Assembly: GCA_964370195.1 (NCBI GenBank)
Contig: CAYJIH010000013.1
Location: 1-40,838, forward strand
Direction of reading: 5' to 3'
DNA length: 40,838 nucleotides
DNA from: JAAYCI01 sp964370195
GTDB taxonomy: Bacteria > Bacillota > Clostridia > Oscillospirales > Ruminococcaceae
Under the pieces are notes generated by a model. It was not told the origin of the DNA and did not search any database. It saw only the letters and a list, made by a program, of their open reading frames with translations. The position numbers were made by a program, and so were the translations under genes. How positions within the stretch are numbered: the first letter of the stretch is position 1; each line of letters starts with the position of its first letter. Positions 25,521 through 33,892 of the stretch are shown piece by piece.

Positions 25521-26186
25521 ATGGAATCGGTGCAAAACAAAAAGAATGTAGCAAAATTGGCAGAGGCAATTTTCGACGCGGTTTACTTGTTGCTGGTGTG
25601 GGGGCTGGGCTTCTACTATTTGGCAACAGGCGAGAGCACAACGCGGCTTTTATGGGCAGGTATGTGCCTTGTTTTGGCGGTGGGCGATAGCTGCCATTTA
25701 ATTCCGCGTATTTTAGTGGCGTTAAAAGGCGATGAAACGCGGTTTAAAACGGCACTGGGGCGCGGAAAACAAATTGCATCCATCACAATGTCACTTTTGT
25801 ATATTCTGTTGTGGCAGGCGGGCCTTACTGCCATGAATGCACGGTCGGACGTGACGTTTTTGATGATTGGCATGGCAGCAGTGCGTGTGGTGCTATGTTT
25901 GCTTCCACAAAACAAGTGGTGTGATGAAAAACCATCACAGCTGTTTTCTATTTTGCGCAACATTCCGTTTTTGGTGCAGGGTGTTTTGGTGATGTGGTTT
26001 TTTTCAAACGAGCCATTGCGTTCGATGCAAGGCTTAGAAAATGTTTGGCTAGCCGTAATGATTAGCTTCGAGTGCTACCTTGTGGTGGTGCTGTTCGCAC
26101 AAAAAAAACCGGCCCTTGGTATGCTGATGATTCCAAAATCCGTTGCTTATTTGTGGCTGCTCTTTATGGGGCTGGCGCTTGTGTAA
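25521..26186 (+). CDS. Uncharacterised multi-spanning membrane protein
   Basis: A 221-residue protein with about seven hydrophobic segments; I do not recognise a named family. Segment 2 carries the sequence AVGDSCHLIPRILVAL, with charged residues inside a helical region, and the loop after it is basic. The frame is open upstream to 25353, but ATG 25521 has AAGAAGG just upstream and begins the first amphipathic helix, so it is preferred. It lies 180 bp after catalase, with a small inverted repeat between, and before the transketolase promoter. Context gives no function. Confidence 0.7.
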   Translation: MESVQNKKNVAKLAEAIFDAVYLLLVWGLGFYYLATGESTTRLLWAGMCLVLAVGDSCHLIPRILVALKGDETRFKTALGRGKQIASITMSLLYILLWQAGLTAMNARSDVTFLMIGMAAVRVVLCLLPQNKWCDEKPSQLFSILRNIPFLVQGVLVMWFFSNEPLRSMQGLENVWLAVMISFECYLVVVLFAQKKPALGMLMIPKSVAYLWLLFMGLALV

Positions 26187-26197
26187 GCAAATCGGCA

Positions 26198-26226
26198 TTG
26201 AAAGAAATGAAAAAATGCAGTAGAAT
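26198..26226 (+). promoter_or_regulatory. Promoter of the transketolase genes
   Basis: TTGAAA (26198-26203), a 17-base spacer and TAGAAT (26221-26226), about 40 bases before the start codon. Confidence 0.65.
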
Positions 26227-26267
26227 AAAAGGGAACGATGACGAATGAAGTTGGAGGGCGAAACAAA

Positions 26268-27122
26268 ATGGGAACGGAACAACTGGCAGCACTGCAGCAA
26301 CAGGCTTGCCTTGTGCGAAAAGGCATTTTGGATGGAACACATGCCGCATGCAGTGGGCATCCCGGCGGAAGTTTAGGCGCCGCAGAAATTTTTACCACCT
26401 TGTATTTCGACGAAATGAATGTGAACCCAAATGATGCAAGCGATGAAAATAGAGATCGCTTTGTGTTAAGCAAAGGCCACACAGCGCCGGGGCTTTATGC
26501 AGCATTGGCGTTAAAAGGGTTTTTTCCAAAAGAGGATTTGCTGCGTTTGCGCAAACCGGGTTGCCATTTGCAGGGGCATCCAAGCATGCGTCTTACACCG
26601 GGGGTGGATATGAGCACCGGTAGTTTGGGGCAGGGGGTGTCGGCGGCATGTGGTATGGCGCTGGCGGCGAAAAAACAAGGAAAAACGCACCGCGTGTATA
26701 CATTGCTGGGCGATGGCGAGCTGGCGGAAGGCCAGTGCTGGGAAGCGTTTATGTTTGCGGCACATTATGCACTGGATAATCTTTGTGTTATTATAGATGT
26801 GAATGGCCTGCAAATTGACGGTGCTACAAAAGATGTGATGAATACACAGCCGCTGGATGAGAAAATGAAAGCGTTTGGTTTTTTTGTGCAAGTGATAGAC
26901 GGAAACGACATTGCACAGCTGCGTGACGCATTTGCAAAGGCGCGCAGTGCAGAGGGAAAACCAACAGTGATTTTGGCACAAACGACGAAAGGGAAAGGCA
27001 TCAGTTTTATGGAAGGGAAAGCCTCTTGGCACGGAAAAGCGCCAAATGATGCAGAATATGAGACGGCCTGCGGTGAACTTCAGCACCAGATGCAGCAGCT
27101 GGGAGGTGCATGGGATGCCTGA
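26268..27122 (+). CDS. Transketolase, N-terminal (thiamine diphosphate) subunit
   Basis: A 284-residue subunit carrying the pyrophosphate-binding domain of a split transketolase, which moves two-carbon units between sugar phosphates in the pentose phosphate pathway. SGHPGGSLGAAEI (near 27-39) and the ThDP/Mg2+ motif GDGELAEG (from 148) with a later N are present. The split form is common in Firmicutes and archaea and is not a frameshift, because the second gene has its own ribosome site. The start ATG 26268 has GGAGGG nine bases upstream; the frame is open to 26238. It overlaps the next gene by eight bases. Confidence 0.95.
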   Translation: MGTEQLAALQQQACLVRKGILDGTHAACSGHPGGSLGAAEIFTTLYFDEMNVNPNDASDENRDRFVLSKGHTAPGLYAALALKGFFPKEDLLRLRKPGCHLQGHPSMRLTPGVDMSTGSLGQGVSAACGMALAAKKQGKTHRVYTLLGDGELAEGQCWEAFMFAAHYALDNLCVIIDVNGLQIDGATKDVMNTQPLDEKMKAFGFFVQVIDGNDIAQLRDAFAKARSAEGKPTVILAQTTKGKGISFMEGKASWHGKAPNDAEYETACGELQHQMQQLGGAWDA

Positions 27123-28059
27123 GTTGAAAAAAGTGGCCACGCGAGATAGTTATGGCAAAGCCCTTGTGGACCTTGGGGCAAAGGCAGACAATGTGTATGT
27201 GCTGGATGCAGATTTGAGTGCTGCCACAAAAACCAGCATGTTTCAAAAAGAATATCCAAACCGTTTTATCAATTGCGGCATCGCGGAAAGCAATATGATG
27301 GGTGTGGCTGCCGGCCTTGCGGCAAGTGGCCTTGTGCCGTTTGCGTCCACGTTTGCCATGTTTGCAGCGGGGCGTGCATTTGAGCAAGTGCGCAATTCTG
27401 TGGGATATCCGCGCCTCAATGTAAAAATTGGGGCCACACATGGCGGTGTTAGTGTGGGCGAGGACGGTGCCTCGCACCAGTGTAACGAGGATTTTGCTTT
27501 GATGCGCACCATACCGGGCATGGCGGTGATTTGCCCGGCAGATGATGTGGAAGCACGCGCTGCGGTGTTTGCAGCATACGAGCACGAAGGGCCTGTGTAC
27601 ATCCGTTTTGGGCGCCTTGCGGTGCCGGTGTTTCACAACGAAGATACGTACCGGTTTGAAATAGGAAAAGGTGAAATGCTGTGTAATGGCGAAGATGTGG
27701 CCATCATCGCAACCGGCCTGCCTGTGTGGGAGTCTCTACAAGCGGCAGAAGCGCTAAAGGCAGAGGGCATTTCGGCCTGCGTGCTCAACATGCCCACCAT
27801 CAAGCCGCTAGACGAGGCTCTTGTGTTGCAAGCGGCCCAAAAGTGCAAAGCGGTGGTAACGGTAGAAGAGCATAGTGTGGTGGGTGGCCTTGGGGAGGCA
27901 GTGGCGTCTCTTTTGGCAAAACAATGCCCGGTGCGTATGGATTTAATTGGTGTAGAGGATGTGTTCGGTTATTCGGGCAGTGCACCGGCCCTTTTAGAGG
28001 CGTTTGGCCTAAAAAGCGATAGCATTGCACAGCGTGTGCGCACGCTTTTAAACCGATAA
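27115..28059 (+). CDS. Transketolase, C-terminal subunit
   Basis: A 314-residue partner of the preceding gene, holding the pyrimidine-binding and C-terminal domains. The catalytic Glu lies in CGIAESNMMGVAAGLA, the substrate region is THGGVSVGEDGASHQ, and the C-terminal domain has VVTVEEHSVVGGLGEAV. The start ATG 27115 lies inside the end of the N-terminal gene and has GGGAGG eight bases upstream, so expression of the two halves is coupled. Similar proteins are sometimes annotated as DXP-synthase-like or dihydroxyacetone synthase; pairing with the adjacent N-half supports transketolase. Confidence 0.94.
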   Translation: MPELKKVATRDSYGKALVDLGAKADNVYVLDADLSAATKTSMFQKEYPNRFINCGIAESNMMGVAAGLAASGLVPFASTFAMFAAGRAFEQVRNSVGYPRLNVKIGATHGGVSVGEDGASHQCNEDFALMRTIPGMAVICPADDVEARAAVFAAYEHEGPVYIRFGRLAVPVFHNEDTYRFEIGKGEMLCNGEDVAIIATGLPVWESLQAAEALKAEGISACVLNMPTIKPLDEALVLQAAQKCKAVVTVEEHSVVGGLGEAVASLLAKQCPVRMDLIGVEDVFGYSGSAPALLEAFGLKSDSIAQRVRTLLNR

Positions 28060-28061
28060 AA

Positions 28062-28104
28062 AATGCCCGCCACCGGCTGGAAAACAGCCGGGTTGGTAGG
28101 CATT
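28062..28104 (+). other. Hairpin directly after the transketolase genes
   Basis: AATGCC (28062-28067) pairs with GGCATT (28099-28104), and inside it CCGGCTG pairs with CAGCCGG around GAAAA. There is no T-run, so it is probably an RNA 3'-end protection structure or part of a composite termination region with 28121-28164. Confidence 0.5.
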
Positions 28105-28120
28105 GGATAATGTTTGTTTA

Positions 28121-28164
28121 AAAACACACGGGTTTGGCTTAAAAAGGCCAAACCCGTGTGTTTT
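28121..28164. terminator. Bidirectional terminator between convergent genes
   Basis: A perfect 18-bp stem (28121-28138 with 28147-28164) with an A-run on one side and a T-run on the other. The arm overlaps the stop codon of the minus-strand GGDEF gene by two bases. Confidence 0.9.
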
Positions 28165-30478
28165 ATTCGTGTAGCATAAAAATAGAAATAAGCTTTGCAA
28201 TATACATCAAACTGTTGATTTCTTTTTCGTTCCAAACCCGCGGGGCAGCGCAATCGTCTAGCCCTAAAAACATGGTTACAATGTTGTTTTTTCGAATTTG
28301 TGCATGTACAAACGATTGGATGCCCTGTGTTTTCATGCTTTCGTAAGCACCGTCGGCCTTTAGCTGCAACATGTCATTGCAATAGAAAACGCCGTCACGG
28401 TTGGCCATTTGGAAAAGGTCTGCATACAGTGCTTTTCCTGTGTTTTGTGCACTGTTCATTTTCGCCGAAATGCCCTCGGCACACCATTCGTACGTGTTGT
28501 TGTATGTTTGTCCTTGGTCGGGCGTTTCAAAAATATAACAACGATGCGCTTGATAATGTGTGCATACGTGTTGCAAGATGGTGTTAAAAGCACTTTTTTT
28601 GTTTTGTGTTTCATACAAAAGAGAGAAAGCATCCGAAATTAAATCCACATCAAAATATGTTTTTGCAATGCGCGAAGCATTTTCCATTTTTGTTAAATTG
28701 CGCATGGTGCCATCTTTAAAATCATCGGAATAAAAGGTATATTGGTTTTTACCAAGCAATTTGGATTGGTATAGGGCTTTATCGGCTGCTTGATACAAGC
28801 TTTGGAAATTGCTGCCGTCCTTTGAAAAAAGGGCAATGCCCACACTGCCGGAGATCGAATAATCCGAAAAATCGCTGGAGTAGGTGGCACGAAATGCATC
28901 CACAATGCGCTGTGCACGATCTTGGATGGTTTCGCGGTTTGGTGTGTCTTGCGCAAACACCATAAATTCATCGCCACCAATGCGTGCCACAATATCTTGG
29001 TTTCTAAAAACAGACTTCAGCCTTTGTGCCACATCTTTTAGCACAGTGTCGCCCACATAGTGGCCCAAATTGTCGTTGATGGCCTTGAAATTGTCGATGT
29101 CGATAATAAACAAGGTATGTTGCCGGTCTTGCTTATCGGCCAAAATATCGGCAATCATGCTTTCGGCCGAAATTTTATTGTAGCAATTCGTAAGTAAATC
29201 CACTTTAGAGCGCATTTCAATCTGTTTTTGCTCGTGCACATCCACCCATTTTCCCACAACAAACAACGGCATATCTTCATCGCCATATACGGTGTGGAAA
29301 GCGGGGCGATGGTATCGATGTGTTTTGTCTTTTAACACAAAGCGAATGTCGATGGATGTTTCTAGGCCTTGCTTCATGTTGTCTATTAGGCGGTTGTATA
29401 AAACAATATCCTCTGCAAAAACAATGCCGTGTTGTACAAAATGGCCCGGCGTATACATTTGTTGGCTGTCTAGGCCCAGGCGATCAACCCCTTTGCCAAA
29501 ACAGTGGATGTGTGAAGTGCGTACGTCCATGGCAAAAAACCATTCGTCTGCAAGCATGGCCACGTACGATAAAAGCGTTTTGTCGGATATTTTATCAAGA
29601 AAGTAGTTTTCGTATGGCAATGTGGTGCCGCTGCGCATAAATTCGGGGCGCAAATCTCTGGTATAGCCGGCCACAAATTCTTGTTCACCGCCTATTTCAT
29701 TTTTTAGCACCAGTTTTGCCAGCGTCACTTCGCACGGAAGTTCTTCCCCCTCTTTTGTGCAGTGCATCCATTTAAATTGATGCTGCCCCTCGTCAAATGC
29801 TTTGCTGAGGTGGGCTCTTCCAAGGGCAAGGCTTTGTTGCCCATTTGGCTGGTATTCGGGCGAAAGAAGAGGCAGTTGCTTCATATATTCCTCTGCAGTG
29901 TCCAGCTGAAAGAGATCCAATACTTTTTGGTTGCAAAGTGTATTGTTAAAATTGCGGTCCCACAAGTTTACGCAAAGCGGGCTAACGTCAATAATCGCTT
30001 TGATGCGGGAAAGCGCTGTGCGTTCTTCTTCCATCTGCCGCATAAAATAGCGCAAATCCAATAAAAACCCAATTAAGTAAAAACCACCGTTTGAATCGGG
30101 CCGATCTGTTTTTATTAAGGTGATCTGCGTAAGAAATGGCTCACCATCTCGTGTTTGATGGATCCAATCGAAAATAAATTGCCCATGTGTCGATGCTTTT
30201 TCTGTGATTTTTAAAAATTTCTTTTCACTGTTCATGCCGTCCAGCTGTAAAGGAGGCGATAGGCTGTGGAAATGCTCTACAAATTCGCGTTCATTTTTGC
30301 AGCCAAACACAGTGCAAGTGCGTTTGTTGCATGTCACAATTTCACACAAGCTGTTGAGGATAACAAGGCACGTTGGAACATTGTCGAAAATAGAGGATAA
30401 AAAAGAGGTATCTACATCGATGTTATGTTCGATAAAATCTGCAATACTAAAGCTTTTTTCCAATTCGTTCTTTTCCAT
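28163..30478 (-). CDS. PAS-GGDEF-GAF diguanylate cyclase
   Basis: A protein of about 771 residues without evident transmembrane helices. Several PAS-like modules fill the N-terminal half (about 30-140, 160-280 and 310-430). A GGDEF domain follows with an intact GGDEF at 501-505, so synthesis of c-di-GMP from two GTP is expected. RNQD (492-495) lies exactly five residues upstream, the position of the inhibitory I-site, so product feedback is expected. The last 170 residues look like a GAF domain. The start ATG 30478 has AAAGGAG five bases upstream; the frame is open to 30502. It is the synthetic counterpart of the phosphodiesterase at 18861. Confidence 0.9.
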   Translation of the reverse strand: MEKNELEKSFSIADFIEHNIDVDTSFLSSIFDNVPTCLVILNSLCEIVTCNKRTCTVFGCKNEREFVEHFHSLSPPLQLDGMNSEKKFLKITEKASTHGQFIFDWIHQTRDGEPFLTQITLIKTDRPDSNGGFYLIGFLLDLRYFMRQMEEERTALSRIKAIIDVSPLCVNLWDRNFNNTLCNQKVLDLFQLDTAEEYMKQLPLLSPEYQPNGQQSLALGRAHLSKAFDEGQHQFKWMHCTKEGEELPCEVTLAKLVLKNEIGGEQEFVAGYTRDLRPEFMRSGTTLPYENYFLDKISDKTLLSYVAMLADEWFFAMDVRTSHIHCFGKGVDRLGLDSQQMYTPGHFVQHGIVFAEDIVLYNRLIDNMKQGLETSIDIRFVLKDKTHRYHRPAFHTVYGDEDMPLFVVGKWVDVHEQKQIEMRSKVDLLTNCYNKISAESMIADILADKQDRQHTLFIIDIDNFKAINDNLGHYVGDTVLKDVAQRLKSVFRNQDIVARIGGDEFMVFAQDTPNRETIQDRAQRIVDAFRATYSSDFSDYSISGSVGIALFSKDGSNFQSLYQAADKALYQSKLLGKNQYTFYSDDFKDGTMRNLTKMENASRIAKTYFDVDLISDAFSLLYETQNKKSAFNTILQHVCTHYQAHRCYIFETPDQGQTYNNTYEWCAEGISAKMNSAQNTGKALYADLFQMANRDGVFYCNDMLQLKADGAYESMKTQGIQSFVHAQIRKNNIVTMFLGLDDCAAPRVWNEKEINSLMYIAKLISIFMLHE

Positions 30479-30672
30479 AAGCACTCCTTTTGCACGGCGC
30501 AAAATACCTACAAAAATGGTTTATTTTGTGTTGTAAAGTGAAAAAGAAACAAACCGTGTTTATGCCATTGTGGTTTACAATCAGGTGTGTACATAGCCAA
30601 AAAAGCGGTGCGTTTGAAAGGGGGCGATAAAAGCAATTCCGTTTTAGGCAAAACACATAGTTTATGATTACT

Positions 30673-30701
30673 AAAATACCATATTCTGGCGAAAATGTAA
30701 A
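30673..30701 (-). promoter_or_regulatory. Possible promoter of the diguanylate cyclase gene
   Basis: Minus-strand TTTACA (30696-30701), a 17-base spacer and TATTTT (30673-30678). The leader would be about 190 nt. I looked for a c-di-GMP riboswitch in it and saw none. Confidence 0.4.
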
Positions 30702-30726
30702 GATTTGAGGGCGGGGAAAGCGGAAT

Positions 30727-31158
30727 TTAATTCGTATTCTCCTGTTTGTGTGCACACGAGGCATCCTCGCATGGGGGCAGAAGGCCTTGCAATGTTTCAA
30801 GCAGTTCGTCAAGTGCGCTTTGCACATTACAAAGCAGTGTTTTAATGTCTTGCTTTTCGGCGTTGTCCACGTGCAAGCCGGCGCTGACACATACAACGCA
30901 ATCAAGCCTAGAAGCCAGCGTGTGTGCCACCATTTTTGCCACTTCGTCATCTTTATGGGCCATCACACTTAGCACGCTTTCCGTGGCCGAGCGGCGGCTT
31001 GGGTCTTGCAAGCTGGGGCGCGGCACGGCTAGGGCACATGCCCCTACGTGCGGCTTTGTGCCGCCACCAACCGCCACGGTTACGTCTTGGCCGCATAAAA
31101 TTGCCTGCATGGTTACACAGTGTGCCCCTTGCCCGGCGTGGATGGATATTTGCTGCAT
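30727..31158 (-). CDS. LpdD-like (prenylated-flavin chaperone-type) protein
   Basis: A 143-residue protein resembling LpdD, the small third gene of gallate/UbiD-type decarboxylase clusters, thought to help in prenylated FMN handling. Seen in the sequence: VAVGGGTKPHVGACALA, a HKDDEVAK segment and VSAGLHVDNAE, the same order of GG-x-x-PH-x-GA, HKD and AG-x-HVD as in LpdD. The C-terminal end holds Cys and His. ATG 31158 has a perfect AAGGAGG six bases upstream; the frame is open to 31209. No UbiD or UbiX decarboxylase gene is in the window, so the partner and role here are unknown. The family call is from memory of the motif pattern. Confidence 0.65.
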   Translation of the reverse strand: MQQISIHAGQGAHCVTMQAILCGQDVTVAVGGGTKPHVGACALAVPRPSLQDPSRRSATESVLSVMAHKDDEVAKMVAHTLASRLDCVVCVSAGLHVDNAEKQDIKTLLCNVQSALDELLETLQGLLPPCEDASCAHKQENTN

Positions 31159-31334
31159 ACTGTACCTCCTTGCACTTTTGTTGTGCATTTTATTTTTGCG
31201 CAATGCCACCCATGGCAGGCTGTTTGCACAGCACCCATCGTGATGTTTTATCTTGGCGCTTTGCGCATTCCTGCCATCCTGCGGCTTTTTTGAAACGCTA
31301 GATGTTTTGTGTTTTCATTATGAACGGATACGCT

Positions 31335-31386
31335 GTGTTCGTCAACCGTGTTTGAAGCACGTTTTTGATGAACACGTTTTTCTTTA
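31335..31386 (+). terminator. Plus-strand terminator with no annotated gene before it
   Basis: GTGTTCGTCAA (31335-31345) pairs with TTGATGAACAC (31365-31375), one wobble, with an inner CGTG/CACG stem. A T-rich tract follows. Upstream on the plus strand there is no gene back to 28059. The rest of 31159-31471 holds a TGCCA/TGGCA hairpin near 31205 and the regulator's promoter, nothing else that I can see. Confidence 0.55.
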
Positions 31387-31411
31387 AATGGTTTGACATA
31401 TAAAATATATT

Positions 31412-31440
31412 TTGACAAATGGGCTGTTTTATGAAATTAT
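31412..31440 (+). promoter_or_regulatory. Promoter of the RpiR-type regulator
   Basis: TTGACA (31412-31417) with AATTAT 17 bases downstream, or TTATAG at 19. A second exact TTGACA lies 19 bases upstream (31393-31398), separated by an AT-rich stretch, so two overlapping promoters or a repeated operator half are possible. Confidence 0.5.
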
Positions 31441-31471
31441 AGAAGTATGTTTGAAAGAAAGAGGTGACTTT

Positions 31472-32332
31472 ATGGGGACAGTGAAACACGGTGCGTATAT
31501 GCGTATCAACATGAACTACCGTCGCCTAATGCCCACGGAAAAGCGGATTGCCGACATTCTTTTAAAAAATATAAACAATATTGATACCTTATCTGTAAAT
31601 GTGATTGCCGAACAAGCAAACGCCAGCAATGCCACGGTTACGCGGTTTTGCAAGCGCCTTGGATACAATGGATTTAAGGATTTTCATGTTTCGGCCATCA
31701 AAGACATTCATGCCGGCCTTGTTTTGGACAAGGGCATTCCGGAAGATGCCCCGGACACAACCGAGCAGATGATTGAAAATATCTGCCGTTCAAATGCGCA
31801 AGCGTGCCAAGATACCATTCTTTTATTAGACAGCGAGCACATGGAGCAAGCGGCAGATATGTTGCTGGGTTGCCAGCGCATTATTCTTGTGGGCGAGGGC
31901 GCCGTTTCGGCGGTGCTGATTGATATTTACCAAAAGTTATTGCGCCTTGGGTTGCCTGTTATTTATACGCAAGACCAAAGGTTTCAGCGGATGCACTTAA
32001 GCCTTGTGGATGAAAAAGATGTGGTGGTGGCCATTGATTTAACCGGCAGCAAGCGCAGCACGGTGGATATGGCGCAGCTGGCAAATGAAAAAGGCGCAGG
32101 GGTAATTACATTATGCAACTCTTTGCGGGCGAATTTTGCCCAGTGGGGTGCGGTGAATTTGTATGGCCCTGCGCGCATGGGCTCGAGTGTTTCGGCCACA
32201 CTGGCACCGCGTATTGCCTTGCTTTGCATTGTAGATTGCCTGTTTACTTTGCTGGAAAAAAAGATGGGGGAAACAGGCACAGAAAGTTTGCGAAAAACGA
32301 ATGAAGTGATTGTGGACGATTGGATGGAGTAA
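31472..32332 (+). CDS. RpiR/MurR-family transcriptional regulator
   Basis: A 286-residue DNA-binding protein. The N-terminal RpiR helix-turn-helix is clear (MPTEKRIADILL, then VIAEQANASNATVTRFCKRL), and the C-terminal SIS domain (about 125-250, with IILVGEGAVSAVLI and AIDLTGSKRSTVDM) binds a sugar phosphate or similar ligand in family members. The start ATG 31472 has GAGGTG six bases upstream; the frame is open to 31412. It precedes the FAD oxidoreductase gene by about 60 bp and is divergent from the LpdD-like gene, so either is a plausible target (inference). The ligand is unknown. Confidence 0.9.
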   Translation: MGTVKHGAYMRINMNYRRLMPTEKRIADILLKNINNIDTLSVNVIAEQANASNATVTRFCKRLGYNGFKDFHVSAIKDIHAGLVLDKGIPEDAPDTTEQMIENICRSNAQACQDTILLLDSEHMEQAADMLLGCQRIILVGEGAVSAVLIDIYQKLLRLGLPVIYTQDQRFQRMHLSLVDEKDVVVAIDLTGSKRSTVDMAQLANEKGAGVITLCNSLRANFAQWGAVNLYGPARMGSSVSATLAPRIALLCIVDCLFTLLEKKMGETGTESLRKTNEVIVDDWME

Positions 32333-32394
32333 AATGTGTGCGGCAACATAAAAAGGCGCGCGCCACATTTTGGAATGGATGTTGAGGAGGATGT

Positions 32395-33582
32395 ATGCAG
32401 CAGAGATATGATGTTTTGATTGTGGGCGGTGGTGTTTTGGGTACTTCGGTGGCCTTGCACCTTGCCGAAGCCGGAAAACGTGTTTTGCTTTTGGAGCAAC
32501 GAGAAATTGCCTCGGGTGCTTCGGGGGGCAACCTTGGGCAACTTTCGATTAGCGACCGTTGCACCGAGCCGTGGCATATGGCTTTGGCACAGGCGTCTTT
32601 TACCTATTATCGCGAAAATTTAAGCCGTCGTGCGGATATTGAATTTCATCAAGAGGGGGCGTGTGCCCTGCTTTGTGGCGAGGTGGAAAAAAAGGCGGGC
32701 CAAGAGGTGATTTCCACTTTACAACAGTACGGCATTGACGGCCGTTTGTATTGTGGTGCCGATATGGCACAAAAAGAACCCGACATCCGCACAAATCCAA
32801 ACGATGCGCTGCTGTTTAACCCGATGGAAGGACGTTTAAACCCATTGCTTACCACGTTTGCCTTTGCACAGCTGGCAAAGCGTGCAGGCGCACAGGTGCT
32901 GGAAAACAGCCCGGTGCAAGGGTTTGATATAGAAAATGGGCGCATTGTGGCAGTGCATACAAACAAAGAAGTATACCATGCGGACTGGGTGGTGAACTGC
33001 GCTGGGCCGTATGCGTCTTTTGTGGGGGATATGGCCGGTGTGCCGGTGCCTGTGGGTCATCATAAGGGAACGGCGTTTGTAACCCAGTCTGTGGCGCCGG
33101 TGCTGCAAATGCCTTTGCTGGAAGGTCGCTTTTTGGTGAAAACGCCGCCGCCCAAGGTGCAGCCAAGCAGAATTGTTGGCCTTGGCGCTGTGCAAATGGA
33201 CGATGGTTCCCTTTTAATTGCACAAGCAACCGAGCGCTGCGATATCGACGACACGACAGTGTCCGCGCAATCGATACAGCCGGTGGCGCAAAAGTTTTTG
33301 CAGTACTTTCCGCAGTTAAAAGAGCTGCAAATTGTGCGCGCATGGGCAGCCCCTACCAGCTTTACGCCCGACGGCATGCCTGTGTTTGGGCCAAGTGAAC
33401 ATGTGCCAAACTTTTTTACTGTGGCAGGGTTTAAGGGTGCTTTTACAGTGGCGCCCGAAGTGGGGCGGCTGGCCGCCTTGGCCCTTTGTGGAAAAGAAGT
33501 GCCATTGCTTTCTGATTTTGGCCCCGATAGGCTGGCGCCGCCGGTGCATCGTCAAGCAAAGCGATACGGTGTTTGTGTATAA
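32395..33582 (+). CDS. FAD-dependent oxidoreductase of the DAO family
   Basis: A 395-residue flavoenzyme of the D-amino-acid/glycine oxidase fold, which dehydrogenates secondary or primary amines such as D-amino acids, sarcosine or hydroxyproline. The N-terminal dinucleotide motif is VGGGVLGTSVALHLAEAG (about 9-26), with ASGASGGNLGQ after it, and the C-terminal FAD segment is TVAGFKGAFTVAPEVG. The start ATG 32395 has GAGGAGG four bases upstream. It lies 60 bp downstream of the RpiR-type regulator and probably belongs to its regulon. The substrate cannot be read; no proline or glycine reductase genes are in view. Confidence 0.87.
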   Translation: MQQRYDVLIVGGGVLGTSVALHLAEAGKRVLLLEQREIASGASGGNLGQLSISDRCTEPWHMALAQASFTYYRENLSRRADIEFHQEGACALLCGEVEKKAGQEVISTLQQYGIDGRLYCGADMAQKEPDIRTNPNDALLFNPMEGRLNPLLTTFAFAQLAKRAGAQVLENSPVQGFDIENGRIVAVHTNKEVYHADWVVNCAGPYASFVGDMAGVPVPVGHHKGTAFVTQSVAPVLQMPLLEGRFLVKTPPPKVQPSRIVGLGAVQMDDGSLLIAQATERCDIDDTTVSAQSIQPVAQKFLQYFPQLKELQIVRAWAAPTSFTPDGMPVFGPSEHVPNFFTVAGFKGAFTVAPEVGRLAALALCGKEVPLLSDFGPDRLAPPVHRQAKRYGVCV

Positions 33583-33591
33583 AGGGCTCCC

Positions 33592-33763
33592 GGGCCATCA
33601 AGAAAGCGCCCATTGCGTCGTTAGACTGTAAAATGCCGCAGCAGTTGCATATTATATATAGTTGCGCTTTTGCGGTATTTTTTGCTTCCTAGCACTTGGC
33701 ACTTTCTTGCTACTCTGTAGTTTTTTCGACAGTCTGAGGGTTTTGCAAAAACCCTCTATTATG
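33592..33763 (+). repeat. Dispersed intergenic repeat, copy B
   Basis: The second copy of the element at 16537-16704. Here the ends pair through nine positions (33621-33629 with 33729-33737), and the closing hairpin is AGGGTTTT/AAAACCCT at 33737-33755. Both pairings use different bases from copy A, yet stay complementary. It directly follows a plus-strand gene, as does copy A. Confidence 0.75.
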
Positions 33764-33795
33764 GAAAAATTGTAATAAATGACAAAATTTACGGT

Positions 33796-33811
33796 GATAT
33801 GCTAGCATATC
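33796..33811. promoter_or_regulatory. 16-bp perfect palindrome upstream of the mob-fdh operon
   Basis: GATATGCTAGCATATC is fully self-complementary and flanked by AAATTT and GAATTT. It lies about 55 bases upstream of a TATGAT/TATACT -10 region (33864-33876) that precedes the mobA-mobB start, so it could bind a dimeric regulator. The -35 region is weak, which fits an activated promoter. Confidence 0.45.
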
Positions 33812-33892
33812 GCTGAATTTATTGGCGAAGTCATATAAAGACTGCTCATTTTAGCAAAAATGTGGTATGATATACTGAAATAGTTTTTGAAA

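Noticed and set aside
26268..28059. A frameshifted single transketolase gene
   Set aside because: The two halves overlap by eight bases, and the second has its own ribosome site and start. Split transketolases are a normal arrangement.
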